This document shows, in pieces, positions 7,074 through 14,667 of a DNA stretch of 26,224 nt. Where the stretch lies: positions 1 to 26,224 of the forward strand of contig CAMUQE010000008.1 in assembly GCA_947096075.1 (NCBI GenBank), read 5' to 3'. Every line of letters begins with the position of its first letter. The first letter of the stretch is position 1. A model generated the notes under the pieces. The model was not told the DNA's origin and ran no database searches. It saw nothing but the letters and a program-made list of their open reading frames with translations. This DNA comes from Veillonella parvula. Its GTDB lineage: Bacteria; Bacillota; Negativicutes; Veillonellales; Veillonellaceae. The position numbers and the translations under genes were made by a program.

Positions 7074-8318
7074 ATGCAATCTTTAATTAGAGACATAAAT
7101 TTAGCAACAGAAGGTCGCAAAAAAATTGATTGGGTTTCTAACTTTATGCCTACATTAAACACATTAGGTGACCGTTTTGAAGCAGAACAAACTTTCAAAG
7201 GCCAAACAATTGTTGTTAGTGTTCACTTGGAAGCAAAAACAGCATACCTTGCGACTGTATTAAAACGCGGTGGTGCAGATGTAATTGTAACGGGCTCCAA
7301 TCCGTTGTCTACACAAGACGATGTAGCTGCAGGTCTTGTAGATATGGGCATTACTGTATATGCTTGGTACGATTGTACTGATGAAGAATATTTTAACTTC
7401 CTCCATAAAGCACTTGATCATAAACCACATATTATCATTGATGATGGTGGTGATTTAGTAAATCTATTGCATACTACACGACAAGATGCAAAAGAACGTT
7501 TGTTAGGGGGGAGTGAAGAAACTACAACAGGTGTACATCGTTTATATGCATTAGAGAACGCTAAACAATTAACATTCCCTATGATTGCTGTAAATGACTC
7601 TTACTGTAAATATCTTTTCGATAATCGCTATGGTACAGGTCAGTCCGTTTGGGATGGTATCATGCGCACTACGAACTTGACTGTAACAGGTAAGAACGTT
7701 GTTGTTGCTGGTTATGGCTGGTGTGGTAAAGGCGTTGCGATGCGCGCAAAAGGCCTTGGTGCACACGTATATGTAACTGAAGTAGATCCAATTAAAGCTA
7801 TAGAGGCTGTATTTGATGGCTTCAAAGTATTGCCTATGATTGAAGCCGCTAAGGTTGGGGATATCTTCTGTACTGTAACAGGTTGTAAAGATGTTATTGT
7901 AAAAGAGCATTACAAAGTGATGAAAGATAAAGCTATCTTATGTAATGCTGGTCACTTTGACTGCGAAGTGAATGTTTCTGATCTTACTGAACTTGCTGTA
8001 AGCCACGAAAGGGTTCGCCAAAACATCGAAGGCTATACTATGTCTGATGGTCGTAAACTCTATGTATTGGCTGAAGGCCGTCTAGTAAACCTTGCAGCTG
8101 GCGATGGTCACCCTGCAGAAATTATGGACTTGTCATTTGCTATGCAAGCCCTTGCTGCAGAGTATATCTTGAAAAACGGTAAAGAAATGGATCCAAAAGT
8201 ATACGTATTGCCTCATGAATTAGATGTGGAAATCGCTAAACTTAAGTTGAACTCCATGGGCTATGACTTAGATTCTTTAACACAAGAACAAATCGATTAT
8301 CTAACAAAAGTAAACTAA
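7074..8318 (+). CDS. ahcY: AhcY-family hydrolase, probable S-inosylhomocysteine hydrolase
   Basis: The protein belongs to the NAD-dependent S-adenosylhomocysteine hydrolase family, which splits the SAM methylation by-product into homocysteine and a nucleoside. Catalytic residues align with the human enzyme: D124 (DDGGDL), E149 (SEETTTG), K179, D183 and N184 (CKYLFDN), and the NAD loop GYGWCG (213-218). At 414 residues it lacks the roughly 40-residue insert and the C-terminal Lys/Tyr extension of human-type enzymes and has the short archaeal-type form (LAAGDGHPAEIMD, 340-352). The base-recognition motif is H51-L-E53-A-K55. Adenosyl-specific enzymes have HxTxE/Q, while HxExK is reported for archaeal S-inosylhomocysteine hydrolases. 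With the MTA/SAH deaminase next door, I infer S-inosylhomocysteine as the true substrate. AAGGAG lies 5 nt before the ATG. Confidence 0.93.
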   Translation: MQSLIRDINLATEGRKKIDWVSNFMPTLNTLGDRFEAEQTFKGQTIVVSVHLEAKTAYLATVLKRGGADVIVTGSNPLSTQDDVAAGLVDMGITVYAWYDCTDEEYFNFLHKALDHKPHIIIDDGGDLVNLLHTTRQDAKERLLGGSEETTTGVHRLYALENAKQLTFPMIAVNDSYCKYLFDNRYGTGQSVWDGIMRTTNLTVTGKNVVVAGYGWCGKGVAMRAKGLGAHVYVTEVDPIKAIEAVFDGFKVLPMIEAAKVGDIFCTVTGCKDVIVKEHYKVMKDKAILCNAGHFDCEVNVSDLTELAVSHERVRQNIEGYTMSDGRKLYVLAEGRLVNLAAGDGHPAEIMDLSFAMQALAAEYILKNGKEMDPKVYVLPHELDVEIAKLKLNSMGYDLDSLTQEQIDYLTKVN

Positions 8319-8391
8319 TACTGTATTGAAATATAATGGTTTCTGTAATACATTTTGTATCTAAACTATACTAGCTTTCAAATTAAACAAA

Positions 8392-8420
8392 TATAACCGA
8401 GCTATCATGGCTCGGTTATA
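8392..8420 (+). other. Strong stem-loop between ahcY and mtaD
   Basis: TATAACCGAGC (8392-8402) is perfectly complementary to GCTCGGTTATA (8410-8420) around a 7-nt loop. There is no T-run after it, so it is not a standard intrinsic terminator. It ends 5 nt before the mtaD ribosome binding site (GAGGGA, 8426-8431). Possible roles are an RNA stabiliser or processing site, or a translation-control structure. Confidence 0.75.
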
Positions 8421-8436
8421 CCTATGAGGGAAGACT

Positions 8437-9726
8437 ATGTCTGATTTATTGATTACTCATGTAGACGTCCTCACCGATGAGGGGGTTCTAAAAAATCATG
8501 CCATTGCAATTAATAATGGTTATATTACAGCTATTTTAAACGATAGTGAAGCTGAAAAGGTAAAAGTCTCTGCTAAGGAAGTACTAGACGGTAAAGGTCA
8601 ATTGGCTACGCCAGGTCTTGTAAATACACATACTCATATTGCGATGGGTCTATTTAGAAACTATGCAGATGATCTTGAGCTTATGGAATGGCTTGAAACG
8701 GCTATTTGGCCAACAGAAGCAAAATTAAATGACGATTATGTACGGTACGGCACACAACTCGGTATTGCTGAAATGTTGCGCACTGGTACCACTACATTTA
8801 GCGACATGTATTTCTTTATGAATACTACTGCTGAGGTGGTAAAAGAAACAGGTATTCGCTCTGTATTGTCACGTGGCTTAGCCGGTGTATCCCCAACAGC
8901 AGATCAAGCATTAGTTGAAAATGCTGACTTATTCCGCACTTGGAACGGCTTTGATAATGACCGCATCAAAGTATTGCTTGGACCACATGCACCATATACT
9001 TGCCCTGATGATTATATGGAAAAGGTGATTGCCTTATCTCATGAATTAAATTGTGGTATTCATATGCACTTGTCCGAAACAAAAGGAGAAGTGGAGACTG
9101 TTATGAAAGCTACTGGTAAGACACCAATTGCGCATATGCATGATTTAGGTTTATTCTGGAATACTACCTTAGCCGCACACTGCGTTCATGTGACAGACGA
9201 AGATATGGCTATTATGTCTGAAAATAATGTAGCCGTAGCGCATAATCCACAATCTAATTTAAAATTAGCTAGCGGTATTGCACCAGTACCTGAAATGATT
9301 GCCAAAGGTATTACGGTTGGTCTTGGTACAGATGGCTCCGCTTCTAATAATAATGCTGATATGCTTGAAGAAGTACGTCTTGCAGCAACATTACATAAAG
9401 CACGTCTTTATGATCCAAAGGCTATTCCTGCTCAAGCCGCATGGAACATGGGCACTGTAGAAGGTGCAAAAGCATTGGGATATACAGATCTTGGTGTATT
9501 AGATAAAGGCTATCGTGCAGATATCGTGCTATATGATGTATCTGGTATGCACTGGATGCCTCGTTACAATGATTTAGCAGCTCTTGTATACTCTGCTAAT
9601 AGCTCCGATGTAAATACTACAATTGTGGGTGGTAAAGTTCTTATGAAAGACAAAGAACTGCTTACAATTGATGAAGAAAAACTTCGCGCAGAAATCACTA
9701 AGGCTCAAGCGTATTTCAGTAACTAA
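8437..9726 (+). CDS. mtaD: 5-methylthioadenosine/S-adenosylhomocysteine deaminase
   Basis: This amidohydrolase-superfamily enzyme removes the 6-amino group from methylthioadenosine, S-adenosylhomocysteine and often 5'-deoxyadenosine, giving the inosine forms plus ammonia. The metal ligands are all visible: H65 and H67 (NTHTH), H211 and nearby E214 (IHMHLSE), H248 (AAHCVH) and D299 (GTDGS). HNPQSNLKLASG (269-280) is typical of the MtaD/SsnA/TrzN group. Length 429 matches characterised MTA/SAH deaminases. It follows ahcY by 118 bp with a strong hairpin in between. Its likely products are exactly what the AhcY and MtnP homologues here seem built to use. Related guanine or chlorohydrolase-type functions are less likely given this context. 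Confidence 0.93.
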   Translation: MSDLLITHVDVLTDEGVLKNHAIAINNGYITAILNDSEAEKVKVSAKEVLDGKGQLATPGLVNTHTHIAMGLFRNYADDLELMEWLETAIWPTEAKLNDDYVRYGTQLGIAEMLRTGTTTFSDMYFFMNTTAEVVKETGIRSVLSRGLAGVSPTADQALVENADLFRTWNGFDNDRIKVLLGPHAPYTCPDDYMEKVIALSHELNCGIHMHLSETKGEVETVMKATGKTPIAHMHDLGLFWNTTLAAHCVHVTDEDMAIMSENNVAVAHNPQSNLKLASGIAPVPEMIAKGITVGLGTDGSASNNNADMLEEVRLAATLHKARLYDPKAIPAQAAWNMGTVEGAKALGYTDLGVLDKGYRADIVLYDVSGMHWMPRYNDLAALVYSANSSDVNTTIVGGKVLMKDKELLTIDEEKLRAEITKAQAYFSN

Positions 9727-9833
9727 TATATTAGAAAAAAACTATATCTGTAATTGATTAACTTCTTGTTGTCTATTGTAGTACTATTTAGGTTTGTATT
9801 CATATAATATAAGTTTGTATGCGAGGTACTGCT

Positions 9834-10496
9834 ATGCTAAAAAGAATACTTCAATACCTTTCACTCTGTATCGTGCTAGTTAGTTTATTTATATTAGCTG
9901 GTTGTAGTAGTAATAGTGCGTCTTCTCAGTCTAAAGGACCTGAAGGGGAATGGATTGCTTACTCAGGCTATACCGTTCAAAATGTAGTGAGTGCTGTAGA
10001 CACACCAATTTTTATCCTTAATGTAAAGGCTCGTAACGATAGTAAGACGATTTATACAGTAGATATGAAAGCCTATAACTATCAATATACAACACCTGAA
10101 AAGAGACCTATTATTGAATCTACCCAAATGGTAGGGGATATAAAGGAAGCTCGTCTAAATTATATTACGGCCCTTACACTTGTAATGAGTGCTAATGATA
10201 TAGTAGGTAATTCAGAGAGCTCAAATCCAAATACAATCAAGATGGATATTAGGGATATACCAAATACTGATCTTATTTATGATTCAAAAACAGATACTAT
10301 TAAATTTTCGGATCAAACTTTTAAACGTGTGAGCGATACGAATAATTTACAAACATTGGCTGATGCGTATAAGAAGGATCTTCAAGTAGCCTCTAATAAA
10401 TATTTAGAAGAGGTTGGTAATGCAGCCAACCCTAAAACAAAATTTATAATAACCTATAGTTTTGACGACTTTATCATCAAAGACAATAAGAAATAA
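9834..10496 (+). CDS. Putative lipoprotein of unknown function
   Basis: The 220-residue product begins MLKRILQYLS, followed by a hydrophobic stretch ending in the lipobox L21-A-G-C24, then a Ser-rich linker (SSNSASSQSK). It should be lipid-modified and held on the outer face of the cytoplasmic membrane or in the outer membrane. I recognise no domain. The mature part is polar, with TIYTVDMKAYNYQY-type beta-rich stretches and an Asp/Lys-rich end. ATG 9834 is preferred over an in-frame ATG at 9819 because GAGGT (9823-9827) lies 6 nt upstream. A TATAAT at 9803-9808 could be its -10, but no good -35 is seen. It is separated from mtaD by 107 bp and ends at a large shared terminator hairpin. Confidence 0.85.
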   Translation: MLKRILQYLSLCIVLVSLFILAGCSSNSASSQSKGPEGEWIAYSGYTVQNVVSAVDTPIFILNVKARNDSKTIYTVDMKAYNYQYTTPEKRPIIESTQMVGDIKEARLNYITALTLVMSANDIVGNSESSNPNTIKMDIRDIPNTDLIYDSKTDTIKFSDQTFKRVSDTNNLQTLADAYKKDLQVASNKYLEEVGNAANPKTKFIITYSFDDFIIKDNKK

Positions 10497-10507
10497 TAAA
10501 TAAAAGA

Positions 10508-10581
10508 AAACTCACTCATTTTATGATATGTTCCTTTATTAAATAACTAATAAAGGGGTACATATTATATGGAGTGGGTTT
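10508..10581. terminator. Large imperfect hairpin, probable bidirectional terminator
   Basis: AAACTCACTC (10508-10517) pairs with GAGTGGGTTT (10572-10581), with one G-U. Inside it CCTTTATTA (10533-10541) pairs perfectly with TAATAAAGG (10548-10556), and ATATGT pairs with ACATAT. T-rich sequence follows on the plus strand. It lies between the convergent lipoprotein and methyltransferase genes. Confidence 0.65.
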
Positions 10582-10606
10582 ATTTTATAATGTTTTACTA
10601 TAAATA

Positions 10607-11356
10607 CTATTTTATTACTTTCACCAAGAACATTGGTACAGGGATATAAAACTCATCTTCTTCATTGTAAATACGAGGTCCTACTGTGGAATCAATGGTG
10701 ACAGAGCTAGCACCTAATTTTGTGAGCAGTTCCCTATCCCATTGATGACGTGTAAAGGATGAAATTTCAAGCATATGATAAATGGTATGACATCGTTCTT
10801 TTAATTCCTTACTAACATGTTCGTGAGCATGATGAACGGATTGTGGTACATCATGGTGATTACGAGCATGTTCCGCATCATAATTGAGAATTAAACCACC
10901 TGAGCGAATAACGCGTAACCATTCGGCATAGGCTTTATCTGGATGAGGTAAGTTCCACGTCACATTACGAGCTACAACGATATCAAAGGTATTAGTATTA
11001 AAGCTAAGATTTTCTGCATCCATTACGGAGAAAGTTGCATCACAATCTAGCGACTGTGCTAGTTGATTCGCTTCATCTATCATATTGGGCGTAATATCAA
11101 TACCATGCACTGTATGACCTAGTTGAGATAGGATGATGCTGAAAAATCCAGCTCCACAACCAATATCTAATATACGTAAAGATCTATCAGAATCAAATAT
11201 ATGACTTGTTAATTCGTCTATCCATAATTTTAGTTTTGGACTTTCCAATTCTTTAGCGCGTAAAGCACCAAAATCTTTAGCCCGATCTGTCCAATAGGAT
11301 GTAATAAAGTCTTTATCATCCTTCATAGGGTGATTGCGTTCAAAAATATCGTTCAT
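10607..11356 (-). CDS. Class I SAM-dependent methyltransferase
   Basis: The 249-residue protein has the Rossmann-type SAM-binding motif ILDIGCGAGFFSI (about 62-74), the acidic end of strand 2 in GIDITPNMIDEA (85-96), a VMDAENLSF segment (111-119) and DIVVARNVTWNL (125-136). It belongs to the Methyltransf_11/25-like group, and the substrate cannot be read from sequence. The C-terminal third is His-rich (HARNHHDV, HHAHEHV) and ends in a short beta-rich IPVPMFLVKV. GAGGAG lies 9 nt upstream of the ATG on the minus strand. It is divergent from the DUF1848 gene and convergent with the lipoprotein gene. It would be one source of the S-adenosylhomocysteine recycled by the nearby genes, but that link is not specific. 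Confidence 0.88.
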   Translation of the reverse strand: MNDIFERNHPMKDDKDFITSYWTDRAKDFGALRAKELESPKLKLWIDELTSHIFDSDRSLRILDIGCGAGFFSIILSQLGHTVHGIDITPNMIDEANQLAQSLDCDATFSVMDAENLSFNTNTFDIVVARNVTWNLPHPDKAYAEWLRVIRSGGLILNYDAEHARNHHDVPQSVHHAHEHVSKELKERCHTIYHMLEISSFTRHQWDRELLTKLGASSVTIDSTVGPRIYNEEDEFYIPVPMFLVKVIK

Positions 11357-11392
11357 ATTTTACTTCTCCTCATATTCTATAGTATTTATAGT

Positions 11393-11422
11393 ATCATAAA
11401 ATAATAACGAACTATACAGCAA
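11393..11422 (-). promoter_or_regulatory. Possible promoter of the methyltransferase gene
   Basis: On the minus strand, TTGCTG (11417-11422), an 18-bp spacer and TATGAT (11393-11398) lie about 37 bp upstream of the start codon. Confidence 0.45.
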
Positions 11423-11459
11423 AAATCACATTAATTCCATAAATACTAACTATGAGGTA

Positions 11460-11468
11460 TGATATAAT
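11460..11468 (+). promoter_or_regulatory. Extended -10 promoter of the DUF1848 gene
   Basis: TGA directly precedes TATAAT (11463-11468), 35 bp before the ATG. No clear -35 is seen, as is common for extended -10 promoters. Confidence 0.5.
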
Positions 11469-11503
11469 ACTTCTATGTTTTATTTTAAGGAAAGGGCAGG
11501 GCT

Positions 11504-12442
11504 ATGATATTACAGACTGGACAACGTACAGATATTCCTGCTTTTTATGGCCAATGGCTAATCAATCGTGTCCGTGAAGGGTTTGTAGATGTTCGTAATC
11601 CTTATAATCCTCTACAGGTGACACGTTATTTTATTACTCATGAGATAGTAGATGGTATAGCATTCTGTACTAAGAATCCTTTACCCTTTATTCCTCTATT
11701 AAATGAAATTGTTGATTTCAGGCAATATTGGCATATTACTATAACGCCTTGTGGAACTGATATTGAGCCTTATGTACCACCTTATCCTTCTGTTATAGAG
11801 AGGTTTAAACACATTTCTAAACTGCTTAATTCTCAATCTATGGTGTGGCGCTATGATCCTATCATTTTAACCAATGAGTATACAGTAGATTTTCATTTTG
11901 AAAGCTTTTATAAAATGGCCAAGTCCCTTAAAGATTATACAGATACTGTTGTTGTAAGCTTTTTAGATATATTTGATAAGGTGGCTCAGAATTTCCCAGA
12001 AGGGTACAGACCGAGTTTAGATGTTCAAAATAAGATTATTAAAGAATTTCTATCCATAGCTCGTTCTCATCATATGACTCTCAAAACCTGTGGAGAAGAG
12101 CATATCTTTAAAGAAATTGGTGCTGATACGGAGGGGTGCCTTACTTTAGATTGTTATGAAAGGGCCTGGAATATAAAATTAAAAGCACCAAAACGTACGC
12201 CAGCACGACCAGAATGTAATTGTTATTTACATGGTGATATTGGTGCCTACGATAGCTGTAGCCACTTTTGCCGTTATTGTTATGCCAATACTAATCAAGC
12301 AGCAGTTCGATATAATCGTTTACATCATGATCCAAATTCTAGCTTACTTATTGGAAAACTTTCAAAAAGAGAAATTATCAAAGAAAGTTCGGAGAAGAGC
12401 TGGATTGTAGAGGAAACTATAAAACAAGATAGCTTATTTTAA
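11504..12442 (+). CDS. DUF1848 family protein with C-terminal radical-SAM-like cysteine cluster
   Basis: The 312-residue protein matches the DUF1848 pattern: an N-terminal half with RTDIPAFYGQW (8-18) and FCTKNPLPF (54-62), a central VWRYDPI (114-120), and a Cys-rich C-terminus. The latter carries C238-N-C240, then D-I-G-A-Y-D-S-C252-S-H-F-C256-R-Y-C259-Y-A-N. C252/C256/C259 form a CX3CX2C motif, the spacing that holds the [4Fe-4S] cluster of radical SAM enzymes, although in those it is usually N-terminal. The function of the family is not established to my knowledge; an Fe-S cluster is a reasonable inference. AAGGAAAGGG lies upstream of the ATG. It appears to be its own transcription unit. 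Confidence 0.85.
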   Translation: MILQTGQRTDIPAFYGQWLINRVREGFVDVRNPYNPLQVTRYFITHEIVDGIAFCTKNPLPFIPLLNEIVDFRQYWHITITPCGTDIEPYVPPYPSVIERFKHISKLLNSQSMVWRYDPIILTNEYTVDFHFESFYKMAKSLKDYTDTVVVSFLDIFDKVAQNFPEGYRPSLDVQNKIIKEFLSIARSHHMTLKTCGEEHIFKEIGADTEGCLTLDCYERAWNIKLKAPKRTPARPECNCYLHGDIGAYDSCSHFCRYCYANTNQAAVRYNRLHHDPNSSLLIGKLSKREIIKESSEKSWIVEETIKQDSLF

Positions 12443-12582
12443 GCAAAATTACTAGAAATTACTAAATTAAATGAATTGACTTACCGTGTAAAATAGATAC
12501 CAAAGGGGTTGTCAAGAAGGAATCTCAGGAATATAAGAGAGTGTAAATGTATTTTTTGTTTAATTTAAAAGGAGGTGCATTT

Positions 12583-13491
12583 ATGATAACGTATAAGAAA
12601 GATAGTAAAGATAATTTACAATCATCTGACTCATCTATGCCCGTGTTAGCAATGTGTTACGACTTTGATAAGACATTAACCCCTGACGATATGCAGGCAC
12701 AAGGTTTCATTCAATCGGTAGGCTATAACGAAGAGCAAATCAAACAATTTTGGCATGAATCAAATCAATTGGCTAAAAAACATGATATGGATAATAACTT
12801 AGCCTATATGTACAAAATGATTCAAGAAGCAGTAGGCCATTTCTATGTAACAAAAGATAAGCTCATGGAATACGGCAATCAAGTAGAATTATACGAAGGG
12901 GTACGGACTTGGTTTGAACGCATTCGTCAATATGGCTTAGAACAAGGCGTTAAGATTGAACATTATATTATTTCGTCTGGCTTAAAAGAAATGATCGAAG
13001 GCACTGAAATGGCAAAAGAGGGGGCTTTCACCAAAATCTATGCCAGTGCATTTATGTTCGACGATAAAGGTGTCGCTGTTTGGCCTGCACAAGCCATTAA
13101 CTATACGAATAAGACACAATTTTTGTTCCGCATTCAAAAAGGAATTCTCGATATTAATGATACTGGTGTTAATGATTACATTAAGCCTGAAAATCAACGA
13201 GTCCCATTCCGTAACATGATTTATATTGGGGATAGCGATACAGATATTCCTTGTATGAGTCTTGTGAACGCTAATGGGGGTCATTCTATAGGTGTTTATG
13301 ATCCATTTAAGAAGGATAAAGAAAAGGTATATAAGATGATGCGTCATCATCGTATCCGTTATTATGCACCTGCAGACTATTCTAATGGTTCAAAACTAGA
13401 TACATTAGTAAAGCAAATTATTCGTAAAACTGCAGCCTACGAAGTATTAGAAGGCGAATATATTCATTGTAAATACGAAGCCGAGGAGTAA
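12583..13491 (+). CDS. HAD-superfamily phosphatase
   Basis: The 302-residue protein has the HAD motif set: D27-F-D29-K-T-L-T (motif I nucleophile and acid), S-S-G (131-133, motif II) and G-D-S-D-T-D (216-221, motif III). The core is interrupted by an alpha-helical cap between about residues 45 and 120, and a tail of about 60 residues follows motif III. It is probably a cytosolic small-molecule phosphatase with unknown substrate. ATG 12583 is chosen over an in-frame ATG at 12547 because a very strong AGGAGGTG (12570-12577) lies 5 nt before it. Its stop codon is separated by one base from the start of the DUF4241 gene, so the two are co-translated and may act together. Confidence 0.9.
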   Translation: MITYKKDSKDNLQSSDSSMPVLAMCYDFDKTLTPDDMQAQGFIQSVGYNEEQIKQFWHESNQLAKKHDMDNNLAYMYKMIQEAVGHFYVTKDKLMEYGNQVELYEGVRTWFERIRQYGLEQGVKIEHYIISSGLKEMIEGTEMAKEGAFTKIYASAFMFDDKGVAVWPAQAINYTNKTQFLFRIQKGILDINDTGVNDYIKPENQRVPFRNMIYIGDSDTDIPCMSLVNANGGHSIGVYDPFKKDKEKVYKMMRHHRIRYYAPADYSNGSKLDTLVKQIIRKTAAYEVLEGEYIHCKYEAEE

Positions 13492-13492
13492 T

Positions 13493-14236
13493 ATGGAACA
13501 ATCTAAATTAACTAGCGAATGGATTCAAACCTTTAACCGATTAGGTTCTGAAGGTAAATTAAAACCTACCGTACCATATCATGATTTATTTAACCGAAAA
13601 GAGTTAAAAGGGTTTCCGTTACATACATTACCTATGTGGACGGTAAATTTTCCAACAGGATATATTACGTGTTGTGATCCTCTAGTAACATTGCCAAGCA
13701 AACCAGATACATATCTTAGACAGGTAACACCAGGTACGTATCTGTTAGAGACTAAGATAATCGAAATGGAACCAAATGAATATCGTTATGTAGCTAGTCG
13801 AGTTGTTTTTAGTGGAAATGAACCTGTATACTATGAATTAGCATTAAAAGGAACTGAAGACTTAACCGATTTAGATGATGGAGATACCTATATTGGGTTT
13901 CCTGTAGATTCAGGTTTAGCTACAATTGTAGATGCACAAACAATTGAAACATATAATAAGTTTTATGAACAATGGCATATAAACTATCCTGAAAAAAATA
14001 TCTACGATGATTACTATAGTGATTTATTCCAATTAAATGCTATGGCATATCCACAATACCAACGTTCTAAAGGAGATTGGATTAACTTTACAATTCCTGA
14101 TACGGAATTGACAGTACCGATGATTCAATCTGGGTTTGGCGATGGTTTATATCCAGTATACTGGGCATTTGATAAAGATGGCCAAATTTGCCAAATTATT
14201 ATGGAATACATAGATTGCAGCGAAGCATATGAGTAA
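13493..14236 (+). CDS. DUF4241 domain protein
   Basis: The 247-residue protein is recognised as DUF4241 mainly from its end: PMIQSGFGDGLYPVYWAFDKDG (about 210-231), followed by a short acidic tail. The middle has YITCCDPLV (57-65) and VTPGTYLLETKI (79-90). It is soluble, acidic and rich in Tyr and Asp, with no signal peptide. Its function is unknown. It starts one base after the HAD gene, with its GAGGAG site inside the HAD coding end, indicating translational coupling. A strong terminator follows. DUF4241 proteins often sit among accessory or immunity-type genes, but I cannot prove that role here. Confidence 0.82.
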   Translation: MEQSKLTSEWIQTFNRLGSEGKLKPTVPYHDLFNRKELKGFPLHTLPMWTVNFPTGYITCCDPLVTLPSKPDTYLRQVTPGTYLLETKIIEMEPNEYRYVASRVVFSGNEPVYYELALKGTEDLTDLDDGDTYIGFPVDSGLATIVDAQTIETYNKFYEQWHINYPEKNIYDDYYSDLFQLNAMAYPQYQRSKGDWINFTIPDTELTVPMIQSGFGDGLYPVYWAFDKDGQICQIIMEYIDCSEAYE

Positions 14237-14290
14237 TATATTAGCGCTGTAGTGAAGAAATTAACTAGATATAACTGAATATATAAAAAT

Positions 14291-14319
14291 AAGGCGCTTA
14301 GTATAACTAAGCGCCTTTT
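14291..14319. terminator. Intrinsic terminator after the HAD-DUF4241 operon
   Basis: AAGGCGCTTAG (14291-14301) pairs perfectly with CTAAGCGCCTT (14307-14317) around TATAA. It is followed by TT on the plus strand and preceded by a short A run, so it could also stop minus-strand transcripts from the small gene at 14346-14495. Confidence 0.88.
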
Positions 14320-14345
14320 AATATGATCGTATTATATTTTGAGAT

Positions 14346-14495
14346 TTAAATACCAAAAGTCCAGTTTACTAATACGCGAATGATACTTAAACTAAGAATA
14401 ATTTCAGCAAGAAATCTTAAAGAACTCTCCATGCCATTACCTAAATGTTTTAAACCGCCAATTTTGGCCTTACTTACAATATCACACCAGCACAT
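14346..14495 (-). CDS. Small 49-residue hydrophobic peptide
   Basis: An ATG on the minus strand (14493-14495) is preceded by TATGGAGGAATTTT, an excellent ribosome binding site at 7 nt spacing, and opens a 49-codon frame ending in TAA. The peptide starts MCWCDIVSKAKIGGL, has KHLGNGMESS in the middle and a hydrophobic C-terminal helix (about residues 28-47, FLAEIILSLSIIRVLVNWTF). A matching promoter (TTGTAA, 17 bp, TCTAAT) lies upstream and a bidirectional terminator lies downstream. I do not recognise the family. A membrane-active small protein, leaderless bacteriocin or toxin-like peptide are possibilities; no partner is evident. Confidence 0.6.
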   Translation of the reverse strand: MCWCDIVSKAKIGGLKHLGNGMESSLRFLAEIILSLSIIRVLVNWTFGI

Positions 14496-14524
14496 AAAAT
14501 TCCTCCATAAGAGTATATGAGTAA

Positions 14525-14553
14525 ATTAGATAATTTATATTACCATTTTACAA
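14525..14553 (-). promoter_or_regulatory. Probable promoter of the 49-residue peptide gene
   Basis: Minus-strand TTGTAA (14548-14553), a 17-bp spacer and TCTAAT (14525-14530) lie about 30 bp upstream of the start codon. Confidence 0.5.
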
Positions 14554-14667
14554 TCTGATTCTAAAAAATTCAATATAAATTTTATGTAATAATAATACTT
14601 TATTGGCATATAGAATAATTAAGAATATGAAAAGTATAGTTTATTTAAAGAATATAAATATGTTAAT

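Noticed and set aside
7569..7910. 113-codon minus-strand frame inside ahcY
   Set aside because: It is antisense to the conserved NAD-binding region; no start signals.
12476..12499. TTGACT with TAGATA as a promoter for the HAD gene
   Set aside because: The spacing is only about 12 bp and no -10 lies at 16-18 bp, so the promoter could not be placed.
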